Assembly (NCBI GenBank): GCA_030673345.1
Contig: DAOVJH010000112.1
Coordinates: 1-5,674, forward strand
DNA: 5,674 nt
Reading direction: 5' to 3'
Origin: Pseudomonadota bacterium
GTDB lineage: Bacteria; Pseudomonadota; Gammaproteobacteria; SZUA-229
A model generated the notes under the pieces. The model did no database searches. It was not told the DNA's origin and saw only the letters and a list, made by a program, of their open reading frames with translations. Positions 1 through 5,674 of the stretch are shown one piece after another (the stretch's first letter is position 1; each line of letters starts with the position of its first letter). A program made the position numbers and the translations under genes.

Positions 1-130
1 TCCATTGAAACGGAATCACTGCGATCGGTAACGCACCTTCAAAACCCTCAGTGATATCGATCTTTAAGACCGCCTGGGCCATCTGTGTAAAACACAGGCA
101 GAACAATCCGATTATTATTTTTTTATTCAT
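1..130 (-). CDS. tolB: TolB, periplasmic Tol-Pal protein (5' end only, cut by window edge)
   Basis: Only the first 43 codons are present. The ATG at 130-128 opens a typical Sec signal peptide: Lys at 3 and 4, a hydrophobic core IIIGLFCLCF, then QMAQA as a likely signal peptidase site after residue 20. The mature start, VLKIDITEGFEGALPIAVIP followed by FQW, matches the N-terminus of TolB (the family's I-x-V-x-P-F-Q-W stretch). TolB is a periplasmic beta-propeller protein that binds Pal and the TolA C-terminal domain; its extreme N-terminus after cleavage is the TolA-binding segment in known homologues. It follows tolA by 24 bases. The upstream sequence is very A/T rich with no clear Shine-Dalgarno, so translation may depend on coupling to tolA. 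The identification rests on the signal peptide, the motif and the gene order; the propeller itself lies outside the window. Confidence 0.93.
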   Translation of the reverse strand, partial: MNKKIIIGLFCLCFTQMAQAVLKIDITEGFEGALPIAVIPFQW

Positions 131-154
131 ATTATTTTATTAAAACAAAACTTA

Positions 155-1087
155 TTAACGTGGTTTAAATTTAAAATGTATCTTTCTTTCAAACAGTTCA
201 GGATCAGGCGGCAATGGCAATGGAGACGCTTTGCGAACCGCCCTTTCCACCGAACGCTGAAAAGCATTATCACTGGTACATGACTGCAATAGCACATCGA
301 TAACATCACCCATCATCGTCTGCGTTACGATTATCTCACAACTCTGTTCATCGTCCGTGGTAGCAGGACGCAGCCAGTTACTCTCTACTTTCTGTGCAAT
401 CTGCATAATATATTGCTGACGCTGCGTCTGCAATCTGGCAGCACGTGCTGCCTGTTTCCTGGCTTCTTCCTCACGCCTCTCCTCTTCGATCAGAGAGCGT
501 TCGAGATCAGCTTTTTCTTCTGCCCGGCGCTGCCGCTCTTCTTCCAGTTTGCGTTTTTTTTCTGCTTCTGCTGCCAGACGCTGTTTTTCTTTCAACGCCC
601 GGGCTTTTTCTTCTCTAATTTTGGCTTCTCTGATTTTTTTCTCTTTCGCTTTTTGCTCTCGCGCCTTTTTCTCCTTGAGCACCTTCTCTTTCTTCTTGAG
701 ATCAGCTTCTTTCTTTTTTGCTAGCGCTAAAGATTTTTTCTTCTCTGCAGCAACCTTTTGCTCCTGTTTTTTCTTCTTCTCAGCCTGGCGTTTTTTCTCT
801 AACGTTTTCTTACGCTCGGCATCCTGTCTGCGTTTTTTTTCCACCGCCTTCCTGTCATCTATTTTTTTCTGCGCTGCCAGCTTTTCCTGTTTTTTACGCT
901 CATCATATTTTTTTGCATCAACGACTACCGCATCGATAATTTTATGTTTTTGCGCAGCAGGCACAGGCGGTTTTTCGTCACTCGCCAGATTGATACTCAG
1001 CAGCACGATCACGACAAGGTGAACGGCGATGACCAGCGCAAGAGCCCAGGGGTTGTTTTTGATTTCAGTAAATAAACCTGAACCCAT
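155..1087 (-). CDS. tolA: TolA, inner-membrane-anchored periplasm-spanning protein
   Basis: 310 residues with the three-domain TolA layout. Residues 14-34 form one N-terminal membrane segment, followed by the conserved IDAVVVD stretch at 51-57. Residues about 58-220 are a long charged Lys/Glu/Arg/Ala-rich helix that would span the periplasm. Residues 224-310 are the globular C-terminal domain, with two cysteines (250, 270) placed like the disulfide of known TolA proteins and the closing SPLPLPPDPELF motif at 288-299. TolA is energised by TolQR and contacts TolB/Pal, and in many bacteria is a colicin or phage receptor. It is shorter than the 421-residue E. coli protein because of a shorter helical domain, and that domain is richer in Arg/Glu and poorer in Ala. 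In the membrane segment the His of the Ser-x3-His motif is kept (H23), but the Ser position is Val (V19). The upstream AGAAAG is a weak ribosome site. The gap from tolR is 39 bases. Confidence 0.96.
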   Translation of the reverse strand: MGSGLFTEIKNNPWALALVIAVHLVVIVLLSINLASDEKPPVPAAQKHKIIDAVVVDAKKYDERKKQEKLAAQKKIDDRKAVEKKRRQDAERKKTLEKKRQAEKKKKQEQKVAAEKKKSLALAKKKEADLKKKEKVLKEKKAREQKAKEKKIREAKIREEKARALKEKQRLAAEAEKKRKLEEERQRRAEEKADLERSLIEEERREEEARKQAARAARLQTQRQQYIMQIAQKVESNWLRPATTDDEQSCEIIVTQTMMGDVIDVLLQSCTSDNAFQRSVERAVRKASPLPLPPDPELFERKIHFKFKPR

Positions 1088-1126
1088 TATCTTTCTACCA
1101 TGACTAATACTCTGCTATAACCGGGC

Positions 1127-1537
1127 TTACGGCTGCTCGGTCATCAGCCCCACTTTTTCCACGCCCGCAGATTGCAGCAATACCATGGCAGTGGTAACCG
1201 AGCCATAACTGGCATCTTTATCACCGCGCACCAGTACCGGGATCTGTGGTTTCTGCTTTAATACCAGGGCGATACGCTGAGTAACAACATCATCACTCAC
1301 CGGCTTTTTCAGGTCATCGCCAATATTCAGGTAATAATCACCTGTCTTGCTCACTGTCAGTATCACCGGCTCCTGCTGCTCCGGTGGCAATGAGTTAGCT
1401 GCTAACTGCGGTAATTCGACCTCTACACCCTGCTGCACTATAGGCGCTGTTATCATAAAGATGATCAACAGGACCAGCATCACATCGATGTAAGGCACCA
1501 CGTTTATCTCAGACACTGCACGACGTTTTTTACTCAT
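1127..1537 (-). CDS. tolR: TolR, ExbD/TolR-family motor subunit
   Basis: 136 residues, about the usual length for TolR (142 in E. coli). A short cytoplasmic start (SKKRRAVSEINVVPYID) leads into one membrane helix at about 17-36. This carries the family's essential membrane Asp (D18), proposed to be protonated during motor action. A periplasmic domain of about 100 residues follows, beginning with the IVQQGVEVELPQ stretch typical of the ExbD/TolR family. With TolQ it forms the proton-motive-force-driven stator that energises TolA. The start is well supported: GGAGA at 1547-1543 lies 5 bases before the ATG. The gap from tolQ is only 11 bases and contains this ribosome site, so the two are almost certainly co-translated. 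No key residue appears missing. Confidence 0.97.
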   Translation of the reverse strand: MSKKRRAVSEINVVPYIDVMLVLLIIFMITAPIVQQGVEVELPQLAANSLPPEQQEPVILTVSKTGDYYLNIGDDLKKPVSDDVVTQRIALVLKQKPQIPVLVRGDKDASYGSVTTAMVLLQSAGVEKVGLMTEQP

Positions 1538-1548
1538 GGCGGTCTCCG

Positions 1549-2235
1549 TCAGGCCTTCTCGTCCGCCATATTACTCTGGCGCTGCAGGATGGTGGCAAAC
1601 TCTTCGGCAAAGTTCTCATAGGTACTCGACAGGCGATCCACTCTTTCTGCATAACGGTTATAGGCGATAACGGCCGGAATCGCTGCAAACAGACCCATGG
1701 CGGTTGCGATCAATGCTTCTGCGATACCAGGCGCGACCATGGCGAGACTGGCATGCTCAACTGCACCGAGTGCAATAAATGATCGCATGATACCCCATAC
1801 CGTACCGAACAGACCGATGTAGGGACTGATTGAACCGATGGTTGCCAGTAAAGAGAGGTGTGAGTCCAGGTAGTCTTCTTCACGCGCCACCGCCACTTTC
1901 ATGCTGCGTTGCACACCCGCAAGCATCATTTCAGGGTTGGTTTTATTCTTGTGCGTACGGATGAATTCAGCAAAACCGGATTCAAATATTTTTGCGATGC
2001 CGCGGCGCTCTGTGGCCTTACGTTTTACCTGCTGGTAAAGATCGGATAGATTAATTCCTGACCAGAACTGGTCTTCGAAACGCATCGCTTCTTCCCTTGC
2101 CAGTTTTAGTACTTTATATTTGAGCACGATAACGATCCAGGACAATACTGACGCGCTCAACAGGATCATCATGACGACCTGCACTAAAAAACTGGCACGT
2201 GTTACCAGCGAAAACAGCGACATATCAGCTTCCAC
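1549..2235 (-). CDS. tolQ: TolQ, MotA/TolQ/ExbB-family proton channel
   Basis: 228 residues (E. coli 230). There are three membrane segments, at about 16-38, 128-153 and 168-192. The second contains the hallmark GSISPYIGLFGTVWGIM (134-150), and just before the third lies VAPGIAEALIATAMGLFAAI, the conserved TolQ/ExbB core. A large cytoplasmic loop (about 40-125) includes FEDQFWSGINLSDLY, close to the E. coli sequence. TolQ pentamers surround TolR to make the proton-driven motor acting on TolA. The coordinates use a GTG at 2235 (MEADMSLF), which overlaps the end of ybgC by 11 bases and resembles the E. coli start MTDMN. An ATG at 2223 (MSLF), one base after the ybgC stop, is an equally possible start; both have a Shine-Dalgarno. 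The function is certain and the start is not. Confidence 0.97.
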   Translation of the reverse strand: MEADMSLFSLVTRASFLVQVVMMILLSASVLSWIVIVLKYKVLKLAREEAMRFEDQFWSGINLSDLYQQVKRKATERRGIAKIFESGFAEFIRTHKNKTNPEMMLAGVQRSMKVAVAREEDYLDSHLSLLATIGSISPYIGLFGTVWGIMRSFIALGAVEHASLAMVAPGIAEALIATAMGLFAAIPAVIAYNRYAERVDRLSSTYENFAEEFATILQRQSNMADEKA

Positions 2236-2248
2236 AATGAAACCCCTT
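2224..2248 (-). promoter_or_regulatory. Two overlapping ribosome-binding sites for tolQ at the ybgC/tolQ junction
   Basis: Reading leftward, AAGGGG (2248-2243) sits 7 bases before the GTG at 2235, and GGAAG (2233-2229) sits 5 bases before the ATG at 2223. Both sites lie inside the end of ybgC, whose TGA stop (2227-2225) is one base before the ATG. Either start would be coupled to ybgC translation. The sequence alone does not decide between them. Confidence 0.5.
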
Positions 2249-2677
2249 ATTGATCATTTCGATGATTGGCGCAGGGATACTCTGCGCGGTGAATTTTTTC
2301 GCATTTAGGCAGGCTATCTTGATATCAGCCTCAGCCAACAACCCGGCCGTTGAGCCATCATGATGTGACGACTCGAGAAAAACAGATTGTTTGAAATAAA
2401 TACTGGCTCTACCCAGTGAAGTAATCGATGTTATCACAATTAACTTGTCATTAAATCTGGCGGGTTTTTTATATCGAATATTGGCGCTATGCACCGCAAA
2501 TATAATACCCAGCTCTTGTTGTAATTGGTCCTGCTCATAACCGATACTGCGTAACAATTCTGTCCGCGCACGCTCCATAAACTTCAGGTAGTTAGCGTAA
2601 TAGACCACGCCACCCGAGTCGGTATCTTCATAGTAGACACGAATTGGCCAGGAAAATTCCCTTAACTTTTTGCTCAT
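2225..2677 (-). CDS. ybgC: YbgC, tol-pal-associated acyl-CoA thioesterase (hot-dog fold)
   Basis: 150 residues from the ATG at 2677. The N-terminal motif YYEDTDSGGVVYYANYLKFM (residues 15-34) is the 4-hydroxybenzoyl-CoA thioesterase/YbgC active-site signature; the second Asp of EDTD (D20) aligns with the catalytic Asp of that family. ERARTELLR follows, as in E. coli YbgC (134 residues). YbgC hydrolyses acyl-CoA esters in the cytoplasm and has been linked to phospholipid metabolism; its constant position before tolQ suggests an envelope role, but a mechanistic tie to Tol is not shown. The open frame extends upstream to a GTG at 2728, adding 17 residues rich in Asn that resemble nothing in E. 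coli YbgC, and neither start has a convincing Shine-Dalgarno. I prefer 2677 because WPIRVYYEDTD then begins at the usual depth. The C-terminus overlaps tolQ if the GTG start is used there. Confidence 0.93.
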   Translation of the reverse strand: MSKKLREFSWPIRVYYEDTDSGGVVYYANYLKFMERARTELLRSIGYEQDQLQQELGIIFAVHSANIRYKKPARFNDKLIVITSITSLGRASIYFKQSVFLESSHHDGSTAGLLAEADIKIACLNAKKFTAQSIPAPIIEMINKGFHCGS

Positions 2678-2741
2678 CGCATATTTATTATTGTTATTTT
2701 TTTCAGATAGAATCGGCGGTAACCGCACAAGTTAAGCCCGT

Positions 2742-3797
2742 TTATTCGAACATATCCCGTTCTTGCGCAAGTTCATTACCTGTCTCTTTCTTGATACCTT
2801 CCGGCGCATGCAGACCAAAATGTTTGTATACGTTCGAGGTAGCGATACGCCCTCTCGGTGTTCGCATCAGGTATCCCTGCTGGATCAGATAAGGTTCGAT
2901 CACATCTTCGATGGTATCGCGCTCTTCACTGATGGCTGCAGCCAGGTTTTCCACCCCGACAGGTCCGCCATTAAATTTCTCGATGATGGCAAGCAGTAAC
3001 CGCCGGTCCATTATATCAAAGCCGAGCGGATCCACTTTCAATAATTCCAGTGCTTTTGCAGCAATATCGCCATCCACCTTGCCATCAGCTTTAACTTCCG
3101 CATAATCGCGTACCCGGCGCAACAACCGGTTTACGATGCGTGGCGTACCCCGCGCGCGACGGGCGATCTCACCAGCACCTTCGTCATCGATCTGTACGTT
3201 TAATATGTCCGATGAGCGCTTAACGATATGGCTGAGATCATTTAAACCGTAAAAATCCAGCCGCAATACGATACCAAAACGGTCACGCAGAGGTGAAGTC
3301 AGCGAACCTGCCCGCGTGGTTGCACCCACCAGGGTAAATGGCGGCAGATCAAGCTTTATAGAACGTGCAGCCGGGCCTTCGCCGATCATGATATCCAATT
3401 GGTGATCTTCCATCGCTGGATACAGCACCTCTTCGACTACCGGGCTAAGACGATGAATCTCATCGATAAATAAAACATCATGCGGTTCAAGATTGGTCAG
3501 CAATGCAGCCAGGTCACCCTGTTTTTCCAGAACAGGACCCGATGTCGAATGCAGATTTGCACCCATCTCGTTGGCCACGATATGTGCCAGCGTGGTCTTG
3601 CCCAGACCCGGCGGACCAAAGAAAAGGATGTGGTCCAAAGCCTCGTTGCGTGCCTTGGCGGCAGGTATAAAAATATCCAGCTGCTCGGTAACCGCCGGCT
3701 GTCCACGGTAATCTTTTAGATACTGCGGACGAATAGCGCGATCGATAGCCACTTCGCCTTCTACCGTTTCTGCTGACAAAACCGGGTTTTCGCTCAT
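2742..3797 (-). CDS. ruvB: RuvB, Holliday junction branch-migration ATPase
   Basis: 351 residues, near-standard length. It is an AAA+ motor. The [11 protein letters not shown] box lies at 23-33, and Walker A is GPPGLGKT at 61-68 with K67. Walker B is VLFIDE at 108-113. Sensor 1 lies in GATTRAG (158-164), and the arginine finger is R173 in SPLRDRFG. Sensor 2 lies in [12 protein letters not shown] (217-228). A C-terminal winged-helix DNA-binding domain covers about 258-335, ending in LMRTPRGR. Hexameric RuvB rings on two arms of a RuvA-bound Holliday junction pump DNA with ATP. The start is firm: GAGG (3806-3803) lies 5 bases before the ATG. It follows ruvA by 12 bases. All catalytic motifs are intact. 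Confidence 0.99.
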   Translation of the reverse strand: MSENPVLSAETVEGEVAIDRAIRPQYLKDYRGQPAVTEQLDIFIPAAKARNEALDHILFFGPPGLGKTTLAHIVANEMGANLHSTSGPVLEKQGDLAALLTNLEPHDVLFIDEIHRLSPVVEEVLYPAMEDHQLDIMIGEGPAARSIKLDLPPFTLVGATTRAGSLTSPLRDRFGIVLRLDFYGLNDLSHIVKRSSDILNVQIDDEGAGEIARRARGTPRIVNRLLRRVRDYAEVKADGKVDGDIAAKALELLKVDPLGFDIMDRRLLLAIIEKFNGGPVGVENLAAAISEERDTIEDVIEPYLIQQGYLMRTPRGRIATSNVYKHFGLHAPEGIKKETGNELAQERDMFE

Positions 3798-3809
3798 ATA
3801 AACCTCAGA

Positions 3810-4403
3810 CTAAGCACTGCCCTGCAAGGCAGCCCTGATAATTTCTTCTGTTGATTTACCATCGACATCCATATCACGTATCATCAGGCTTGCCTGCTGT
3901 GCTTTGTAGCCCAAAGAGATCAGCGCACTTACCGCATCATTCACTGGATTCGCCTGTTTTTCTATCTTCACTGGTGCACCGGGCAATTTGATCGAGTCGT
4001 CTTTTTCGATACGGTCTTTCAGTTCAACCACCAGACGTTCTGCCGTCTTTTTACCAACACCGGGTAATTGCGTCAGCGCTTTACTGTCGCCTTCCAATAT
4101 ACAGCGTGAGAAATCTTCAGCGCTCATGCCGGAGAGGATGGTCAATGCGAGCTTGGGGCCTACACCGCTGATTTTTATCAGGGTACGGAACATCAATCGC
4201 TCAGACGGTGAAAAAAATCCGTACAAAAGCTGTGCATCTTCACGCACCACCATATGCGTATGCAGGGTTATGATCTCACCGCATTCCGGTAAGTTATAAA
4301 ATGTCGACATTGATGCTTCGAGTTCGTACCCCACGCCCTGCACATCGATTAATATCGCAGGTGGCTGTTTTTCCAGCAAGGTGCCTGTTAAACGTCCGAT
4401 CAT
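3810..4403 (-). CDS. ruvA: RuvA, Holliday junction recognition subunit
   Basis: 197 residues (E. coli 203). The N-terminal OB-fold domain (1-64) starts MIGRLTGTLLEK and carries the acidic pin pair E55/D56 in REDAQLLYGF, which in known RuvA blocks duplex DNA from the tetramer centre. Two helix-hairpin-helix motifs follow: ISGVGPKLALTIL (78-90) and LPGVGKKTAERLVVELKDRI (113-132), which grip the junction arms. A flexible linker (about 133-152) precedes the small C-terminal RuvB-binding domain (about 153-197; DAVSALISLGYKAQQA). RuvA tetramers hold the junction open and recruit RuvB. The ATG overlaps the ruvC stop in an ATGA arrangement (4 bases). GGAG sits almost directly against the ATG, an unusually short spacing, so translational coupling to ruvC is likely. 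Confidence 0.99.
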   Translation of the reverse strand: MIGRLTGTLLEKQPPAILIDVQGVGYELEASMSTFYNLPECGEIITLHTHMVVREDAQLLYGFFSPSERLMFRTLIKISGVGPKLALTILSGMSAEDFSRCILEGDSKALTQLPGVGKKTAERLVVELKDRIEKDDSIKLPGAPVKIEKQANPVNDAVSALISLGYKAQQASLMIRDMDVDGKSTEEIIRAALQGSA

Positions 4404-4924
4404 CTCCAGCGCCCACCACGTACTTTGCTTGCGATACCCAGAGATTTCACATGCATATGATTAGCATGACAGATAGCAATCGCCAGGCCGTCCGCCTCGT
4501 CACTCTGTGGGTCAAAATCGAGTTTTAACAGTAATTTCATCATCTGTTGAATCTGTTGTTTATCGGCAGAGCCATTACCGACCACTGCTTTTTTAATTGC
4601 ACGGGGAGTATATTCTCCGACATCCAGTTTTGCATTAGTACCAGCGCATATCGCCGCGCCCCGCGCCTGGCCAAGTTTGAGCGCAGAGTCCACATTTTTG
4701 TCGACGAACACCTGTTCGATGCCCATGGTCTGCGGCTGCCACTTTTCTATGATGATACTGACCTCACTAAAAATCGTGCCCAGACGCTCGGGTATCTCTT
4801 CACCTTTAATTTTAATAAAACCGCTGGCCACATAATTATGACGCAAACCGTCGCTATCGATCACGCCATAACCGGTACAGCGTGAACCGGGGTCAATACC
4901 GATGATTCGTGTTTTTTCTGTCAC
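4400..4924 (-). CDS. ruvC: RuvC, Holliday junction resolvase
   Basis: 174 residues (E. coli 173), with the RNase H-like fold signature. The four catalytic acids are all visible: D11 in IIGIDPGSRCTGYG, E70 in MGIEQVFV, and D142 and D145 in SDEADGLAIAICH. These bind the metal ions used to cut opposite strands of a Holliday junction after RuvAB branch migration. The start is a GTG at 4924 with a poor Shine-Dalgarno (only CGG next to the codon). No in-frame ATG lies nearby and the protein already begins just ahead of the first beta strand, so the GTG is credible. It is the first gene of the run; yebC, often found directly upstream of ruvC in related bacteria, is absent from the following 750 bases. 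Confidence 0.99.
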   Translation of the reverse strand: MTEKTRIIGIDPGSRCTGYGVIDSDGLRHNYVASGFIKIKGEEIPERLGTIFSEVSIIIEKWQPQTMGIEQVFVDKNVDSALKLGQARGAAICAGTNAKLDVGEYTPRAIKKAVVGNGSADKQQIQQMMKLLLKLDFDPQSDEADGLAIAICHANHMHVKSLGIASKVRGGRWR

Positions 4925-5101
4925 CCGATTTTTTGCAGTTTTGACTATGACGATAATTGCTCCATCACTTCAGCTTTTTGTGCTTATTTGCTGCGTTTAT
5001 TATTATTCTTTATTAGGTGGAGTCTACCATTGCGGAGGGGTGTCGGCTAAGGGTTTCGGGTGGTTTTTTATGGTCCTTTTTCTTAAAAATAGCGACTTAT
5101 T
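4925..5101 (-). promoter_or_regulatory. ruvC leader with weak promoter candidate
   Basis: This noncoding stretch upstream of ruvC should hold the operon promoter. The best candidate I see on the minus strand is an extended -10, TGGTAGACT, read from 5029 to 5021. Its hexamer TAGACT matches TATAAT at four of six positions, and only a poor -35 (TTAGCC) lies 18 bases upstream. This would give a leader of about 90 bases. A/T-rich TAATAA strings at about 5000-5016 could be alternatives. I see no convincing operator; LexA control cannot be argued from the sequence. Confidence 0.3.
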
Positions 5102-5347
5102 TTTAGTTAGGCATTGCGGTATTCGCACCGCGGGCGAGGCACTCTTTGTCAGCAGCCACAAAGAGTACCCAGAAAAGGCCGCCACGTCAGCTGCGCCCCT
5201 AAAGAACAGGGGTGCCCATTTAGGCGGAAGCGTTATCATGCTGCGCCAGAACTCGCAAAGAGCACTCAGACAACTGGCACAGAAAGCCCATGATAACCCC
5301 ACCGCCTAAATGGCTTGCTAAAGTGGATTGAAGATCAAAATAAAAAA
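5102..5347 (-). repeat. Structured dispersed element, copy A
   Basis: A noncoding element of about 246 bases, read on the minus strand from a T-rich leader (TTTTTT at 5347-5342, TTTTGATCTTC) to a tail CAATGCCTAA. It folds in order as follows. (1) Long stem: 5313-5289 pairs with 5240-5216, 23 of 25 positions, including a perfect GTTATCATG/CATGATAAC and a 12-pair outer segment. (2) After a 6-base bulge GGCTTT, an upper stem at 5282-5274 with 5249-5241. (3) Hairpin CCCCT/AGGGG at 5212-5208 and 5200-5196 (loop 5207-5201). (4) A perfect 9-pair hairpin at 5166-5158 and 5149-5141 around the loop GGCTGCTG. (5) Hairpin GCGGT/ACCGC at 5131-5127 and 5120-5116. Copy B shares this order and its loops but not most stem bases. 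Strand was chosen from the G-T wobbles. It lies in the same orientation as the ruv-tol operon, just upstream of the ruvC leader. Its function is unknown to me. Confidence 0.8.
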
Positions 5348-5410
5348 CGGTGTTTAAGTAAATACTGTGCTTTAATTCTGCCGGCTTTTGTTTTGTTTTT
5401 TAGTTTTTAG
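5348..5410. other. Spacer between the two inverted element copies
   Basis: 63 bases rich in T on the plus strand. TTTAAT at 5371-5376 matches a -10 box at five of six positions toward copy B, but no acceptable -35 stands 16-18 bases upstream, so I do not call a promoter. The GCCGGC palindrome at 5380-5385 precedes T runs but has no loop, so it is not a terminator. No gene is seen here. Confidence 0.4.
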
Positions 5411-5674
5411 TTTTTTGCTTTTGACTTTCTCTCGCATTAGCCAAGCCATTGATGTGTTGCCGGTATCATGAGCTTTCTGTGAAAACTGTCTGAGCGTACG
5501 TGTTTTTTAACGTGGGCGAGTTTTTTCACAGCATGGTGCCGGCAATACAGCAATGGGAACCCCGTGCTTTTTTACGGGGCGCGAGGCGTAGCGACGGCCT
5601 TTTTTGGGTACTTTTTTTGGCTGCTGAAAAAAAGTGCCTCGCCAGTGGGGCGAGACCCACAATGCCTAAATAAA
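5411..5674 (+). repeat. Structured dispersed element, copy B (may continue past window end)
   Basis: Second copy, in opposite orientation to copy A and about 18 bases longer. T-rich leader (TTTTTTGCTTTTGACTTTC), then: (1) a long stem at 5446-5470 with 5532-5556, 24 of 25 positions paired including three G-T wobbles. (2) After a 6-base bulge AGCTTT (5471-5476), a perfect 9-pair upper stem CTGTGAAAA/TTTTCACAG (5477-5485, 5523-5531). Its loop carries an extra small hairpin ACGT/ACGT (5498-5501, 5510-5513) that copy A lacks. (3) CCCCGT/ACGGGG (5560-5565, 5574-5579). (4) ACTTTTTTT/AAAAAAAGT (5610-5618, 5627-5635) around the invariant loop GGCTGCTG. (5) GTGGG/CCCAC (5645-5649, 5656-5660). In this copy GCGAGGC (5581-5587) could also pair with GCCTCGC (5636-5642) to enclose hairpin 4, but copy A has two mismatches there, so that helix is unproven. 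The tail CAATGCCTAAATAAA reaches the window end. Confidence 0.8.

Noticed and set aside
549..1022. Long plus-strand open frame rich in Phe and Ser (with smaller ones at 413-724 and 718-939)
   Set aside because: It is the antisense of the tolA Lys/Glu-rich helix; the composition is explained by AAA/GAA codons on the other strand and it resembles no protein family.
2716..2726. Small inverted repeat GCGGT-A-ACCGC between ruvB and ybgC
   Set aside because: The loop is too short and no T tract follows on the transcribed strand, so it is not a credible terminator or attenuator.
5106..5112. GTTAGGC fits the integron attC core GTTRRRY
   Set aside because: No partner RYYYAAC core is found at the required distance upstream, there are no cassette genes, and the motif is only the tail of copy A (GTTAGGC versus TTTAGGC in copy B).
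5024..5302. Minus-strand open frame of 92 codons with a GTG start across copy A
   Set aside because: It runs through the stems of the structured element. In copy B the same frame hits a stop at the matching ATCATGA, and copy differences preserve pairing instead of amino acids. It is probably the kind of spurious hypothetical protein these repeats produce.
4902..5309. Plus-strand open frame of 135 codons
   Set aside because: It begins inside ruvC antisense and ends in copy A; no recognisable motifs, no ribosome site, and the sequence is explained by leader plus repeat.
5380..5400. GCCGGC followed by T runs as a possible terminator
   Set aside because: The palindrome has no loop, so no hairpin can form; the T-rich stretch leads into the leader of copy B.
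5102..5674. REP/BIME element mobilised by a RAYT transposase
   Set aside because: REP units are short hairpins with a GTAG-type foot; these copies are about 250 bases with several hairpins and no shared GTAG foot. A relation cannot be excluded but is not supported.

Overview
The window looks like chromosomal DNA of a gammaproteobacterium of moderate GC content. The evidence is the gene order ruvC-ruvA-ruvB-ybgC-tolQ-tolR-tolA-tolB together with clear sequence matches to those families. Nothing in the sequence lets me name the genus. All eight genes lie on the minus strand, so the operon reads from right (about 5000) to left (1).

Region by region, in transcription order. Positions 5102-5674 hold no credible gene. 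They contain two diverged, oppositely oriented copies (A, 5102-5347; B, 5411-5674) of a roughly 250-base element that folds into a long irregular hairpin followed by three short hairpins. Positions 4925-5101 are the ruvC leader with a weak promoter candidate. Positions 4400-4924, 3810-4403 and 2742-3797 encode RuvC, RuvA and RuvB, the Holliday junction resolvase and branch-migration motor. Positions 2225-2677 encode the YbgC hot-dog thioesterase. Positions 1549-2235, 1127-1537 and 155-1087 encode TolQ, TolR and TolA, and 1-130 is the 5' end of tolB, cut by the window edge.

The genes are tightly packed (from overlapping ends up to gaps of 64 bases) with no terminator-like structure between them, so one long transcript linking recombination repair to the Tol-Pal envelope machine is plausible. 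RuvAB migrates Holliday junctions and RuvC cuts them. TolQR forms a proton-driven inner-membrane motor that energises TolA, which reaches across the periplasm to TolB and Pal during outer-membrane constriction. YbgC commonly travels with tol genes.

The most interesting signal is the repeat pair at the right end. Although the two copies differ widely in sequence, at least 13 helix positions carry paired changes that keep base pairing, while certain loops and a bulge stay identical. All five G-T wobbles in the long hairpin point to the same strand as the RNA strand. This looks like a structured RNA or structure-selected mobile repeat, not protein-coding sequence.
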